Part shown: piece by piece, positions 15,117 to 23,012 of the stretch
Position numbering within the stretch: the first letter of the stretch is position 1
Layout of the letters: the number at the start of each line of letters is the position of its first letter
NCBI GenBank assembly: GCA_964472875.1
Contig: CAYYMD010000002.1
Span: forward strand, 1-64,000
DNA: 64,000 bases
Direction of reading: 5' to 3'
Source: CAYYMD01 sp964472875
GTDB taxonomy: Bacteria > Planctomycetota > Phycisphaerae > SM23-33
The notes under the pieces: generated by a model
What the model was told of the DNA's origin: nothing
Seen by the model: only the letters and a program-made list of their open reading frames with translations
Databases searched by the model: none
Made by a program: the position numbers and the translations under genes

Positions 15117-18100
15117 TCATTGCACGCCGCCGCCGGTGACCTTGCCGGTTTCGACCCGCTGCGTGGCGGGGAAGAAAAGTATCTGCGGGGACGACCATTT
15201 CTGCGACTGGCCGGTCTTGTCATCCTCGTAAAACAGGTGCGCATCGGTCGTCGGCTCGCCGGCCATGTGGCCGCGGAGAATAACCTTATCCTTAGTGCGG
15301 TCTTCGTGACGGTTGTAAATCATCACGTCGCCGAGGAACTGCCACGGGCCTTCATTGAGATTGACCTCCTGCATGGCCGTGAATTTTTTCAGTTCGCCCA
15401 CGGCCGGGCCGGTCGCATCCGCGACGGCGCCCGCAGCCGCCGGCTTCTCCGGCGGAGTGAAACTCGCCGTCAGGTTATCGCATAACAACACGGTCCTTCG
15501 CCCTGTCGGCAATTCGCCCCAGTCGGGAACGTTCAGATTATCCGTGCCGACCACCTGTTTGGCGCTGCGGTAGACTACCTTGACATCCCCCTTCATTCTC
15601 ACCTCGCGCGACTCCTGGTGCAGCGTCATGAATTTTTTCCAGTTGAACACCGCCTGCAGCGGCTTCTGGCCGCGGGGGATAACGGCGCTGCTGTCGCGCT
15701 GTTCATCCGTTTGCTTCTCCGGCGGGCGGTAATCCTCCAGAACCAGCGTCCCCTCGCCGATGACGTGCATTTCGTGCGATTCTTCTCCCTTTTCATCGGG
15801 GCGGGCGTCGAACATGGCTTGGTCGGCGTCGAGTTTCAGCCGGGTCAGGAGCTTGGAAGTATCGGGGTCCTCGCGGCGGCTGGCGAATTCCACGTCGCCG
15901 TCGGCCATTATCATGCTGACCTTCCGCCGGCCCATCCGCTCCACGCCGAAACCGACCCCTTCCTGCCCGCTGGCTGCGGAACTTTGGGCATCCGGCTTTT
16001 CCTCGGCCTGCTGCGTTTTCCTGAACAGTAAACTTAGACGGTCGCAGTTCATCGAATCGCCCCTGCTGACCAGGTGCACATTTTCGCGGAACTCGGCCGT
16101 GTTCCTGCGGCCCCGGTAATCCATGCCACCGTCGAACGTAATCTTCACCGGCCGCGGTTCGGATAACTCCCGGCCGCTCATGTCCCGCTCGGTCAGGTAC
16201 TCGATTTCGCCGGCGCCGGTCACTGTTGCGCTTTCGGTGCGGCGAGCCAGGCGAATCTCTTCGCCGGCCAGGAAATTCCCGCCCTGTGTAATTTTCGCCC
16301 AGCGGTTTTCTCTGCCACGGCCGCCAATCAGAACCGCCGACTCCTCGGCGAGGTTGCTGGTCAGCCGCTGCGACGTAGCCACAACCTTCTGCTTAGGGTC
16401 TGAGGTGTCTGTAATTTTCACGCCGCCGGTGCCGACCAGCCGCATCGGCCGCACGGATGAGGATTCATCGACTCTGCCAAAAAAGATGGAGAGCGTCTCG
16501 GCCTCTATGTCTCTGCCGGCCTGGTGGGCGGTCACGTCGCCGGTGGCAAGGGCCTCCGTCGGCTGGACTTCGCCGCCGAGGGGCCTCATCTGCACCCGCA
16601 GTTTCGGACAGCGGACGAATTCCCCCGCCGCCGGACGCTTCAGCCGCACGTCGCCCACGAAAACCGCCTCTTCGGCGTACATGTCGGGTCCCTCGTCGTC
16701 GGTTTGGCCCTGCCTTGCAAAATTGACCGTCACCGACTCGGACCATTCGATTCGCTCGCCCCTTGGAGTATCCAGCGAAATTTCGCCAACATCGCCCCCC
16801 TCCTGTTCGCCGCCGCCCGCCGCCCGCTGCATGTATCCGGGCCCGTTTAGAATCGCCTGGTCGGTCCCGGGCGTGAAACTCACGGACTTGCACACGGCGT
16901 AATCTCCGCCGGCCATCTCCAGGCGGACCGGCGAATCCTCGCTGCCGGTCAATTCGCCCCTGCGCTGCGGGTAGCGGAAATTAAGTTTGCTGCAATACGC
17001 CCTGCCCTGCGGCTCCGACAGCGCCAGGTGCGACCCCGAGGCCGTCAGCTCATAAGTGTTTTTAGGCGGCCCGGGCGCATAACCCTCGGGTGATATGACC
17101 AGCGGCCCTCGCCAGGTAATAATCATCGGCTGGGTCTTCCCCGCCGGGCGCGTCGCCGTGGCCCGCGGCCGGGCAACTTCACCGAATGGCTGCGTTGCCG
17201 GTCGTGTGGCGGCCTCGCCGGGGGCGGTTGAGGCCGGCCGGGTCTGCGGTCCGGTGGCCGTTTCCCCTTCCATGAGACGTTGGCGGGTGGTGTCCCATCT
17301 GAACTGCAGTGTCAATTTCTCCGCACCGCGCATCTTCCGCGGGCCGGAATCAACGTGAATCGCGCCCTTCTCGGCCGAGAACTCGGCCAGGTAAATATTG
17401 CGGGCCGGTCTCTGTTGAGGTTTCGCAGCGGGTTCGGTAGCGGGCAAGGTGTCCGGCTGCGTGGCCGGCGCAACGCCTGCATCCGGCTCTTGACCGGCAT
17501 CGGACGCATCGGCAATCTCCTCTGTGGCCCCTTCACCCGAGCCAGGTAATGTTTCCGCAGCGCCGCCTTCCTCCGCGCGACCGCCTTCGCCGCCGGGCAG
17601 GGATATCATTTTCAACTCTTCCGGCACGTTGTAAACGGCCATGTACCTGCCCTGCCGGATTTTCAGCAGTCTCAGCTCCCGCGGCGCGTCATTCCATAAA
17701 ATCTCCAGCCCCTCGCCGATAATATCCACCTCCGGGGCAAGGAGCGTGATATTTCCCTGCGTTCTCAGTTCGAGGGCGTTGTTGTCGAAATTCAGGTCCT
17801 CGGCGAAGATTTTTATCAGCCCCTCCAGCCGCCCGCCGACCTTCGCAAGGTCCGGCCGGTCCGCACCCGCTATGCGATCGATAACAACCCTCACGTTGCC
17901 TGACAAGTTGCCCCGACGCACATTTATACCGCCGGCGACTTCTTCGGCGTAAATAACGGCGTGGTCGCCGCTGATAAATGCGCGTTGCCCGTCCGACCGG
18001 TACAACCTGATCATGGGCTCGTAAAGAATGTAACTGTCATCCTCGCGCTTGGTCCACTTCGGGGCTTTATAGACGGCTTCCAGCCGGCCCTGTTCGTCGC

Positions 18101-18305
18101 GGACCTCCACGTTCAGCCCTTCGCCCCTCTCTATAGCCATGCGGCCGGGACTGCCGGGCCTGCGGTCATCGGGCCTCTGGCCCCGCCCGCGATGGGGTTT
18201 TTCGGCCGTAATCCACGCGCCGCTGCCGGCCACGAGGTAATACACGCCGAACGCCGCCAGTATCATTACAAAACTGCCGATAAGTATCAGTAATTTTCGC
18301 TTCAT
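15117..18305 (-). CDS. Giant LptC/LptA (OstA)-like LPS transport protein
   Basis: About 1,062 residues. An N-terminal anchor helix (about residues 4-26) is followed by an LptC-like segment (VYKAPKWTK, then YEPMIRLYRSDGQRAFISGDHA). A long run of OstA/LptA-like beta repeats to the C-terminus shows recurring GDV/ADG/EFREN...D-RLSLLFRK patterns. Two Pro/Thr/Ala-rich linkers (about 240-303 and 344-400) interrupt it. In E. coli, LptC and LptA are separate proteins of ~190 residues forming the periplasmic LPS bridge; here one chain may do both. The start is ATG at 18305 (or GTG at 18308), overlapping the kdsC stop, so translation is coupled to the Kdo genes. Confidence 0.75.
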   Translation of the reverse strand: MKRKLLILIGSFVMILAAFGVYYLVAGSGAWITAEKPHRGRGQRPDDRRPGSPGRMAIERGEGLNVEVRDEQGRLEAVYKAPKWTKREDDSYILYEPMIRLYRSDGQRAFISGDHAVIYAEEVAGGINVRRGNLSGNVRVVIDRIAGADRPDLAKVGGRLEGLIKIFAEDLNFDNNALELRTQGNITLLAPEVDIIGEGLEILWNDAPRELRLLKIRQGRYMAVYNVPEELKMISLPGGEGGRAEEGGAAETLPGSGEGATEEIADASDAGQEPDAGVAPATQPDTLPATEPAAKPQQRPARNIYLAEFSAEKGAIHVDSGPRKMRGAEKLTLQFRWDTTRQRLMEGETATGPQTRPASTAPGEAATRPATQPFGEVARPRATATRPAGKTQPMIITWRGPLVISPEGYAPGPPKNTYELTASGSHLALSEPQGRAYCSKLNFRYPQRRGELTGSEDSPVRLEMAGGDYAVCKSVSFTPGTDQAILNGPGYMQRAAGGGEQEGGDVGEISLDTPRGERIEWSESVTVNFARQGQTDDEGPDMYAEEAVFVGDVRLKRPAAGEFVRCPKLRVQMRPLGGEVQPTEALATGDVTAHQAGRDIEAETLSIFFGRVDESSSVRPMRLVGTGGVKITDTSDPKQKVVATSQRLTSNLAEESAVLIGGRGRENRWAKITQGGNFLAGEEIRLARRTESATVTGAGEIEYLTERDMSGRELSEPRPVKITFDGGMDYRGRRNTAEFRENVHLVSRGDSMNCDRLSLLFRKTQQAEEKPDAQSSAASGQEGVGFGVERMGRRKVSMIMADGDVEFASRREDPDTSKLLTRLKLDADQAMFDARPDEKGEESHEMHVIGEGTLVLEDYRPPEKQTDEQRDSSAVIPRGQKPLQAVFNWKKFMTLHQESREVRMKGDVKVVYRSAKQVVGTDNLNVPDWGELPTGRRTVLLCDNLTASFTPPEKPAAAGAVADATGPAVGELKKFTAMQEVNLNEGPWQFLGDVMIYNRHEDRTKDKVILRGHMAGEPTTDAHLFYEDDKTGQSQKWSSPQILFFPATQRVETGKVTGGGVQ

Positions 18306-18865
18306 CACATTATCCCGCCGTTCCTGTCGGCGCCTGCGGGCGGGCTATACCTTTTCATTATCTGTTTCCACTTGCCGGTTTTCTTAAGAATCATCTCGAC
18401 CAGTTCCCGAACGCAGCCGGCCCCGCCGCCGAGCCGCGTGATGTAAACGGCTTTGGATTTCAATTCCTCCATGGCGTCGGCCACGGCCACCGGAAATCCG
18501 CAGTTCACCAGCAGCGGCAGATCTCCGACCTCGTCGCCCATAACGGCCGTATTTTCCGCCGCGACGTCCAGTTCCTTCAGCACATCCATATATACGGGCA
18601 GTTTCTGCTTGGCGTTCGTGCGCACCACATCGACATCCGTATCTTCGGCCCACCGGGTAATCGCCGGCGAGGACCTTCCGGAGATTATCGCAAGTTTTCC
18701 GCCCGAACGCTTCCAGAATCGCATCGCCGCGCCGTCCCTGTCGTGGAAAATCTTAAACTCCTGCCCCTCGGGCGAGAGAATGATTCGCCCATCCGTCAAC
18801 ACCCCGTCAACGTCCAGGACCAGAAGCCGGATATCTTCGTAATCTACGTTACGATTCATCATCAC
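18305..18865 (-). CDS. kdsC: 3-deoxy-D-manno-octulosonate 8-phosphate phosphatase
   Basis: HAD-family phosphatase that releases Kdo from Kdo-8-phosphate for LPS core synthesis. The catalytic motif LDVDGVLTDG is at about residues 15-24, ISGRSSPA follows as motif II, and VMGDEVGDLPLL is the metal-binding motif. The length of 186 is typical of the tetrameric C0 HAD class. It starts inside the kdsD stop region (17-base overlap) and its stop touches the LptC/LptA-like start, forming a tight three-gene LPS operon. Confidence 0.92.
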   Translation of the reverse strand: MMMNRNVDYEDIRLLVLDVDGVLTDGRIILSPEGQEFKIFHDRDGAAMRFWKRSGGKLAIISGRSSPAITRWAEDTDVDVVRTNAKQKLPVYMDVLKELDVAAENTAVMGDEVGDLPLLVNCGFPVAVADAMEELKSKAVYITRLGGGAGCVRELVEMILKKTGKWKQIMKRYSPPAGADRNGGIM

Positions 18866-19868
18866 TTACCGTCTTGACGCCGATCAGATCCTGCACGTCT
18901 ATGACGCCGACCGGCCGGTCTGCGCCGTCCACCACGGGCAGTTCGTCTATCCTGTATTCATTTAAAACGGCCAGCGCCTCCGATGCCAGTTGTCCGCGCC
19001 GGATGCGCTTCGGGTCGCGCGTCATAAAATCGCTTACCGGCCGCTCCAAAACATTCTCGCCGCGATGCTTCAGCATTATCCTGCGAAGGTCCGCATCCGT
19101 GAGTATGCCGGTGAGCCGACCGGAATCATCCACCAGCAGCAACGCGCCTGTTCTGCGGGAGACTTTCTCGCCCTCGGCCAGGGCCTCGGCCAGTGTAAGG
19201 TTATCCCGCGCCGTGGCCAGCCGCTCGCCCCCGCGGAAGGTCATTACCTCCTCGACCTTCAGCAGTTTTCGCCCCAGCGCCCCGGCCGGGTGGTGCGTGG
19301 CGAACTGCTCCGGGCCGAAGTTGCGCATCTGCATCACCGTAAGGGCCAGCGCGTCGCCCAGGGCCAGCATGCACGAGGTGGAAACCGTCGGCGCCAGCCC
19401 CAGCGGACAGGCCTCTTCCACCTGGCCGTATCCCAGCGCTATGTCGGCGTGCCGCGCCAGCGGACTGTCGGCGTCGGCTGTCATCGCCACGAGTTTGGCG
19501 CGGCGGGCCTTGATATGGTCAACCAGGCGAATCAGTTCCTCTGTGCTTCCGCTGTGCGACAGCGCCACGACAACGTCATCCGGCTGCAACCGGCCAAGGT
19601 CGCCGTGCAGCGCCTCCACGGGGTGGAGAAAAATGCTCTGCGTGCCGGTGGACGCCAGCGTGGCGGAAATTTTACGGCCGATGATGCCCGCCTTGCCTAT
19701 GCCGGTCAGCACGACCTTGCCGGGGCACTCGAATATGGCGGCGGCCGCCTGCCTGAACGCGTCACAGCAATCGTCATCCGCGATTCGCTCGGCCAGAGCG
19801 CTTATCGCCCTTCCCTCGGAACGGAGGACCTGGGCGGCCAAATGTATATCTTTATCCTCGGATTGCAT
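18849..19868 (-). CDS. kdsD: Arabinose-5-phosphate isomerase (KdsD/KpsF family)
   Basis: Converts ribulose 5-phosphate to arabinose 5-phosphate, the first step to Kdo. An SIS domain (about residues 40-185) is followed by two CBS repeats (about 210-330). Family motifs are GIGKAGIIGRKIS, HPVEALHGDLG, VEEACPLGLAPT and HHPAGALGRKLL, which keep the catalytic Lys, one Glu and the His. Another position where the E. coli enzyme has glutamate (SGE) reads SGS here. First gene of the LPS operon with kdsC and the LptC/LptA-like gene. Confidence 0.92.
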   Translation of the reverse strand: MQSEDKDIHLAAQVLRSEGRAISALAERIADDDCCDAFRQAAAAIFECPGKVVLTGIGKAGIIGRKISATLASTGTQSIFLHPVEALHGDLGRLQPDDVVVALSHSGSTEELIRLVDHIKARRAKLVAMTADADSPLARHADIALGYGQVEEACPLGLAPTVSTSCMLALGDALALTVMQMRNFGPEQFATHHPAGALGRKLLKVEEVMTFRGGERLATARDNLTLAEALAEGEKVSRRTGALLLVDDSGRLTGILTDADLRRIMLKHRGENVLERPVSDFMTRDPKRIRRGQLASEALAVLNEYRIDELPVVDGADRPVGVIDVQDLIGVKTVSDDES

Positions 19869-19980
19869 AAATAATCGTTCGACAACTTACGTTGTGCGAA
19901 ATTTGCAGTGTTTACAATCGATTCGGTATAAGGGCATTATCCTTGCTGAAACTGCGAGGGTCAAGTAAAACGGGGCCGAT

Positions 19981-20649
19981 ATGGATTCTCAATGGCTTTA
20001 CACTACATTGCTTCTGGCGCCGCCGTTTCTGCTTTCGCTGACGGTGCACGAATTCGCCCACGCGCGGACGGCGCTGGCCTTCGGCGACCCAACCGCAAAG
20101 CAGATGGGCCGCGTCACGCTCAACCCGCTTGCCCACCTGGACCCCATCGGCACGCTGGTGCTGTTTCTGACACGCGCTTTCGGCTGGGCCAGGCCGGTGC
20201 CGGTCAATCCGGCCAACTTCACCAACCGCAAAATGGGCGAAATAGCCGTCTCCGCCGCGGGCGTGGCCGCAAATATGGGCCTGGGTCTAATATGCGGCCT
20301 GGCGCTGCGTATCTGGCTCTCGGCCGGCGGTGCGAGTGGCGGACAGGCATCGCAGGCGATATTCATCATGCTGTATACGACCATGCAGGTAAATTTTGTG
20401 CTGTGCATTTTCAACCTCATCCCGCTGTTCCCGCTGGACGGCCATCACATACTGCGGGAACTGCTGCCCGCATCGAGCCAACAGGGATACATGGCCTGGC
20501 AGTTGCAGTACGGCCGCTTCGCGCTGATGGCGATGATACTGGGGCCGTGGATATGGGAGATGTTCACCAACTCACGCGCCCCGATAGACCCCATCGGCCT
20601 GGTGCTGAGCAACCTGATAAATCCCATCATAAAATTTGTGGTCTTTTAG
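19981..20649 (+). CDS. Site-2 protease family (M50) membrane metallopeptidase
   Basis: Intramembrane zinc protease of the compact M50 type. The motif HEFAHA at about residues 23-28 supplies two zinc ligands in helix one, and NLIPLFPLDGHHI (about 148-160) supplies the third, aspartate ligand. Several further helices are visible, with RVTLNPLAHLDPIGT between them. There is no PDZ or CBS domain, so it is a minimal form (222 residues) with unknown substrate. It is divergent from kdsD and is followed by a P-loop kinase gene at 19 bases. Confidence 0.9.
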   Translation: MDSQWLYTTLLLAPPFLLSLTVHEFAHARTALAFGDPTAKQMGRVTLNPLAHLDPIGTLVLFLTRAFGWARPVPVNPANFTNRKMGEIAVSAAGVAANMGLGLICGLALRIWLSAGGASGGQASQAIFIMLYTTMQVNFVLCIFNLIPLFPLDGHHILRELLPASSQQGYMAWQLQYGRFALMAMILGPWIWEMFTNSRAPIDPIGLVLSNLINPIIKFVVF

Positions 20650-20668
20650 ATTTTTTACGGCGAGGCAT

Positions 20669-21091
20669 ATGTCGGACAAGGAAGTAGTCATCCTGGTGGG
20701 CATGCAGGGTTCGGGTAAGACGCATTACTGCAAAAACCATCTGTCCGGACACACGCGTGTATCACAGGATGAAGGCCCCAACCGCTTTCCCGGCGTACTG
20801 GAATACTACAAAGACCTGCTCCAGAAAGGCGTCGAGCGGATAGTCATCGACCGGATTAACCCCCTGCGACGCCAGCGGGACAAATTCCGCCGCCTGGCCG
20901 AACGCCACGGCTACCGCGTGAAAATCGTCTATTTCGACCTGCCTCGGAATGTCTGCCTCGAACGCATCGCCGGCAGAAAAAATCACCCCACTCTCGATAT
21001 GGATAAAATGCACCAGGCAACGCAGCATTACCTGAATATACTCCAGCCGCCCACGGAAGACGAATGCGACGAACTGATAGTAATAAGATAG
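20669..21091 (+). CDS. P-loop kinase of the polynucleotide kinase/Zeta-like type
   Basis: A 140-residue ATP-binding protein. The Walker A motif LVGMQGSGKTHY is at about residues 9-20, VSQDEG follows at the position of the substrate-binding Asp, and a downstream arginine-rich lid precedes the end (RIAGRKNHP). The arrangement fits small AAA_33-type kinases (T4 Pnk kinase domain, Zeta-like). The phosphate acceptor is unknown. The ATG at 20669 is chosen because it starts at MSDKEVVILVG; upstream in-frame sequence is unconserved. Probably co-transcribed with the M50 protease. Confidence 0.75.
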   Translation: MSDKEVVILVGMQGSGKTHYCKNHLSGHTRVSQDEGPNRFPGVLEYYKDLLQKGVERIVIDRINPLRRQRDKFRRLAERHGYRVKIVYFDLPRNVCLERIAGRKNHPTLDMDKMHQATQHYLNILQPPTEDECDELIVIR

Positions 21092-21106
21092 CCAATCGGC
21101 GTTAAT

Positions 21107-21140
21107 TTGTTGATTAGTTGATTAGTTGCTTAGTAGATTA
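21107..21140. repeat. Tandem word repeat (TTGATTAG)
   Basis: TTGATTAG occurs in tandem with diverged copies (TTGCTTAG, TAGTAGATTA) in the short gap before the LysR gene. It is one of several intergenic stretches in this window built from different short words. Confidence 0.55.
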
Positions 21141-21226
21141 TGCCTGCAACAAAGCAAGGCGTATGCTGCTTCGATGCGGATTGCTTGTCTTTTTTTGTGC
21201 CGGATGAATCTACGAATTAACGAACA

Positions 21227-22111
21227 ATGAACATACAAGTTCTGAAAATATTCTGCGACCTGGTGGAGATGGGCAGTTTCTCCAGGGCGGCCGAGAATAA
21301 CTATATATCCCAGTCGGCGGTCTCGCAGCAACTGGCCAAACTCGAGCAGGAATTCGGCGTCCAGCTGATCTCCCGCGGCGGCGGATTCGTCGAGCCCACC
21401 GAGGCCGGCCGGGCCTTCTACAACGGCGCGATGGAAATCCTCCGCCGCTACGAGCAGATGCTGGGCGAAATACACTCGGCCGCATCGTCCGTGCGGGGCG
21501 TCCTGCGGGTGGGCACGATATACTCTGTGGGGTTTTATCTGCTGGACCCGTACATACGCAAATTCATACGCGCCCACACCGAAGTAAACCTGCACGTGGA
21601 ATACACACGCTGGTCGCGGATTTACAACGCGGTAATCAGCGGCGAGATGGACCTGGGCGTGGTGGCGTATCCGCAGAAACAGCGGAGCATCGAGGTAATT
21701 CCCCTGACAAAAGAACAACTGGTGGTGGTCTGCCCGCCGACTCATCCGCTGGCCAAAAAGAAATCCGTATCACCGGCAGAACTCGACGGCCGGAAATTCG
21801 TTGCCTTCGAGGAAAACATACCCACCCGCAAAAACATCGACAAGCGGCTCAAGGAAGAGAAAGTCTCGGTGCAGATATCGCTGGCGTTCGACAATATCGA
21901 AACGGTCAAGCGGGCGGTGGAGGTCGAGGCGGGGCTGAGCATTCTGCCCAAGGACAACGTCGAGCGCGAGGCCCAGCGCGGCGACCTGGTATACGTGCAA
22001 TTCAATCAGCCCGAAAAATGGCAGCGGAGCATCGGCATAGTCCGCCGACGCGGCAAGGCGCCCGGCCCGGCCGAGAAGGAATTCCTCTCACTGCTGCGAA
22101 AGAAACCCTGA
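21227..22111 (+). CDS. LysR-family transcriptional regulator
   Basis: A 294-residue regulator. The winged helix-turn-helix lies at residues 1-60 (FCDLVEMGSFSRAAE, then SQSAVSQQLAKLEQEFG), and a linker helix and a periplasmic-binding-protein-like effector domain (about 90-290) follow. The start MNIQVLKIF is the common LysR opening. Its ligand and targets cannot be told, and no divergently transcribed target gene is present; the upstream gene is on the same strand. A 0.9 kb gene-free region follows. Confidence 0.92.
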   Translation: MNIQVLKIFCDLVEMGSFSRAAENNYISQSAVSQQLAKLEQEFGVQLISRGGGFVEPTEAGRAFYNGAMEILRRYEQMLGEIHSAASSVRGVLRVGTIYSVGFYLLDPYIRKFIRAHTEVNLHVEYTRWSRIYNAVISGEMDLGVVAYPQKQRSIEVIPLTKEQLVVVCPPTHPLAKKKSVSPAELDGRKFVAFEENIPTRKNIDKRLKEEKVSVQISLAFDNIETVKRAVEVEAGLSILPKDNVEREAQRGDLVYVQFNQPEKWQRSIGIVRRRGKAPGPAEKEFLSLLRKKP

Positions 22112-22353
22112 TTTATACGTTCGTGCAAGACGGGCAGCCGGCCCGGCTGAATTCTACCTGTTCCACGTCCACAAATGCGCGCGCAGCGGCGCGGGGAATT
22201 TTGACATTGGTGCCGAAAAAAATAAAATTTTTTATATCCACTCCCGGCCGGGGGTTACGAATTCCAGGCAGACCCGCCAGGCGCGGTTTGCGCGCGCAAA
22301 GGTGATGTTTCGTCCAAGTATGGAGGGAATTAATTTCGGATTTATGATTTCGG

Positions 22354-22390
22354 ACCGACGGCCCCTCCGGGCCCAAAGGTCCCGTCGGGA
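22354..22390. repeat. Hairpin CCGACGG...CCGTCGG at the array edge
   Basis: CCGACGG (near 22356) pairs with CCGTCGG (near 22382) around a GC-rich loop. It marks the left side of the word-repeat array. It could end LysR transcription, though it is about 240 bases downstream and lacks a T-run. Confidence 0.4.
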
Positions 22391-22534
22391 TTTCGGAATA
22401 TGAAAAAAATACGTAACAAATCTGAAAAACGAAGCACGAAATGCGAATATCGAAAAACGAAACAAATCCGAAACATGAAGCACGAAATGCGAAACAAATA
22501 CCAAATCCCAAATGCCCAAAAGGCCGCCACGGCA

Positions 22535-22606
22535 AGCCCCGCATGTGAATGCGGGGATAATAACGCTGCATATGGAAAAACTATCCCCCGCTTGACAGCG
22601 GGGGCT
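22535..22606. repeat. REP-like inverted hairpin pair
   Basis: Two 8-bp GC-rich hairpins, CCCCGCAT-GTGA-ATGCGGGG (22537-22556) and CCCCCGCT-TGAC-AGCGGGGG (22585-22604), stand head to head. Read on opposite strands both follow AAGCCCC(C)GC...GCGGGG(G)ATA. The 28 bases between them carry AACGCTGCATATGG, echoed after the second hairpin by AACGCAGCCAGATGG. This is the layout of a bacterial interspersed mosaic (REP) pair. Confidence 0.65.
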
Positions 22607-23012
22607 TACAAACGCAGCCAGATGGGAGAATATCAAAATCCGAAATGCAAATATCAAAAAACGAAACAAATGCGAAACAAGCACCAAATCTCAAATATCC
22701 AAATCTCAAACTGCTCCGGAAAAGGCAAGCGGACGGCCGGGTGGGCGGAATCCGAAATCCGAAATCCGCAATCCGAAATATCCTTCTACCTTTCCCCTCG
22801 AAAAAGCGCGGCTTTCGGGTGAACGCCGGGGCAAAATTATGATTAACCACTGCAGTACATACACTTACGAATTCTTGTCAAGGGCAAAAAACGCGCAATA
22901 TCGCGCAAAAAGGTCTAAAAACCTGCAACAGCCCGGCACAACGCGCAAAAAACCGGCAATTTCTAAAATTACGCGGAACAACGGCGTAAACCACATCTCG
23001 TGGCATGCCGCC

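Larger units (their letters stand above)
22330..22790. repeat. Degenerate word-repeat array (CGAAACAAAT / AATCCGAAAT / CCAAATCTCAAA)
   Basis: The array is built from short, imperfectly repeated words: GCACGAAATGCGAA (near 22433 and again near 22480), CGAAACAAAT or CGAAACAA several times, CAAATCTCAAAT, and AATCCGAAATCCGAAATCCGCAATCCGAAAT near 22750. Repeat units are not equal in length and have no unique spacers, so this is not CRISPR. Two REP-like hairpins interrupt it. Confidence 0.75.
22112..23012. other. 900-base gene-free convergent gap filled with degenerate repeats
   Basis: Between the LysR gene (plus) and the SDR gene (minus), both ending here, there is no credible gene. ORFs that can be drawn are low-complexity translations of the repeats (Phe/Cys/Ser/Arg-rich on the minus strand). 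The first 200 bases are GC-rich with an AT-rich run (AAAAAAATAAAATTTTTT near 22216). The middle is word-repeat text, and the last 150 bases carry several GCGCAA-type words. Separate entries cover the repeats and hairpins. Confidence 0.75.

Noticed and set aside
22330..22790. Possible CRISPR array
   Set aside because: Repeats differ in sequence and length, there are no unique spacers of constant size, and no cas gene is near.
22113..22850. Several ORFs of 60-150 codons on both strands in the repeat region
   Set aside because: They translate the word repeats into low-complexity Phe/Cys/Ser/Arg- or Lys/Asn-rich text, and no domain is visible.
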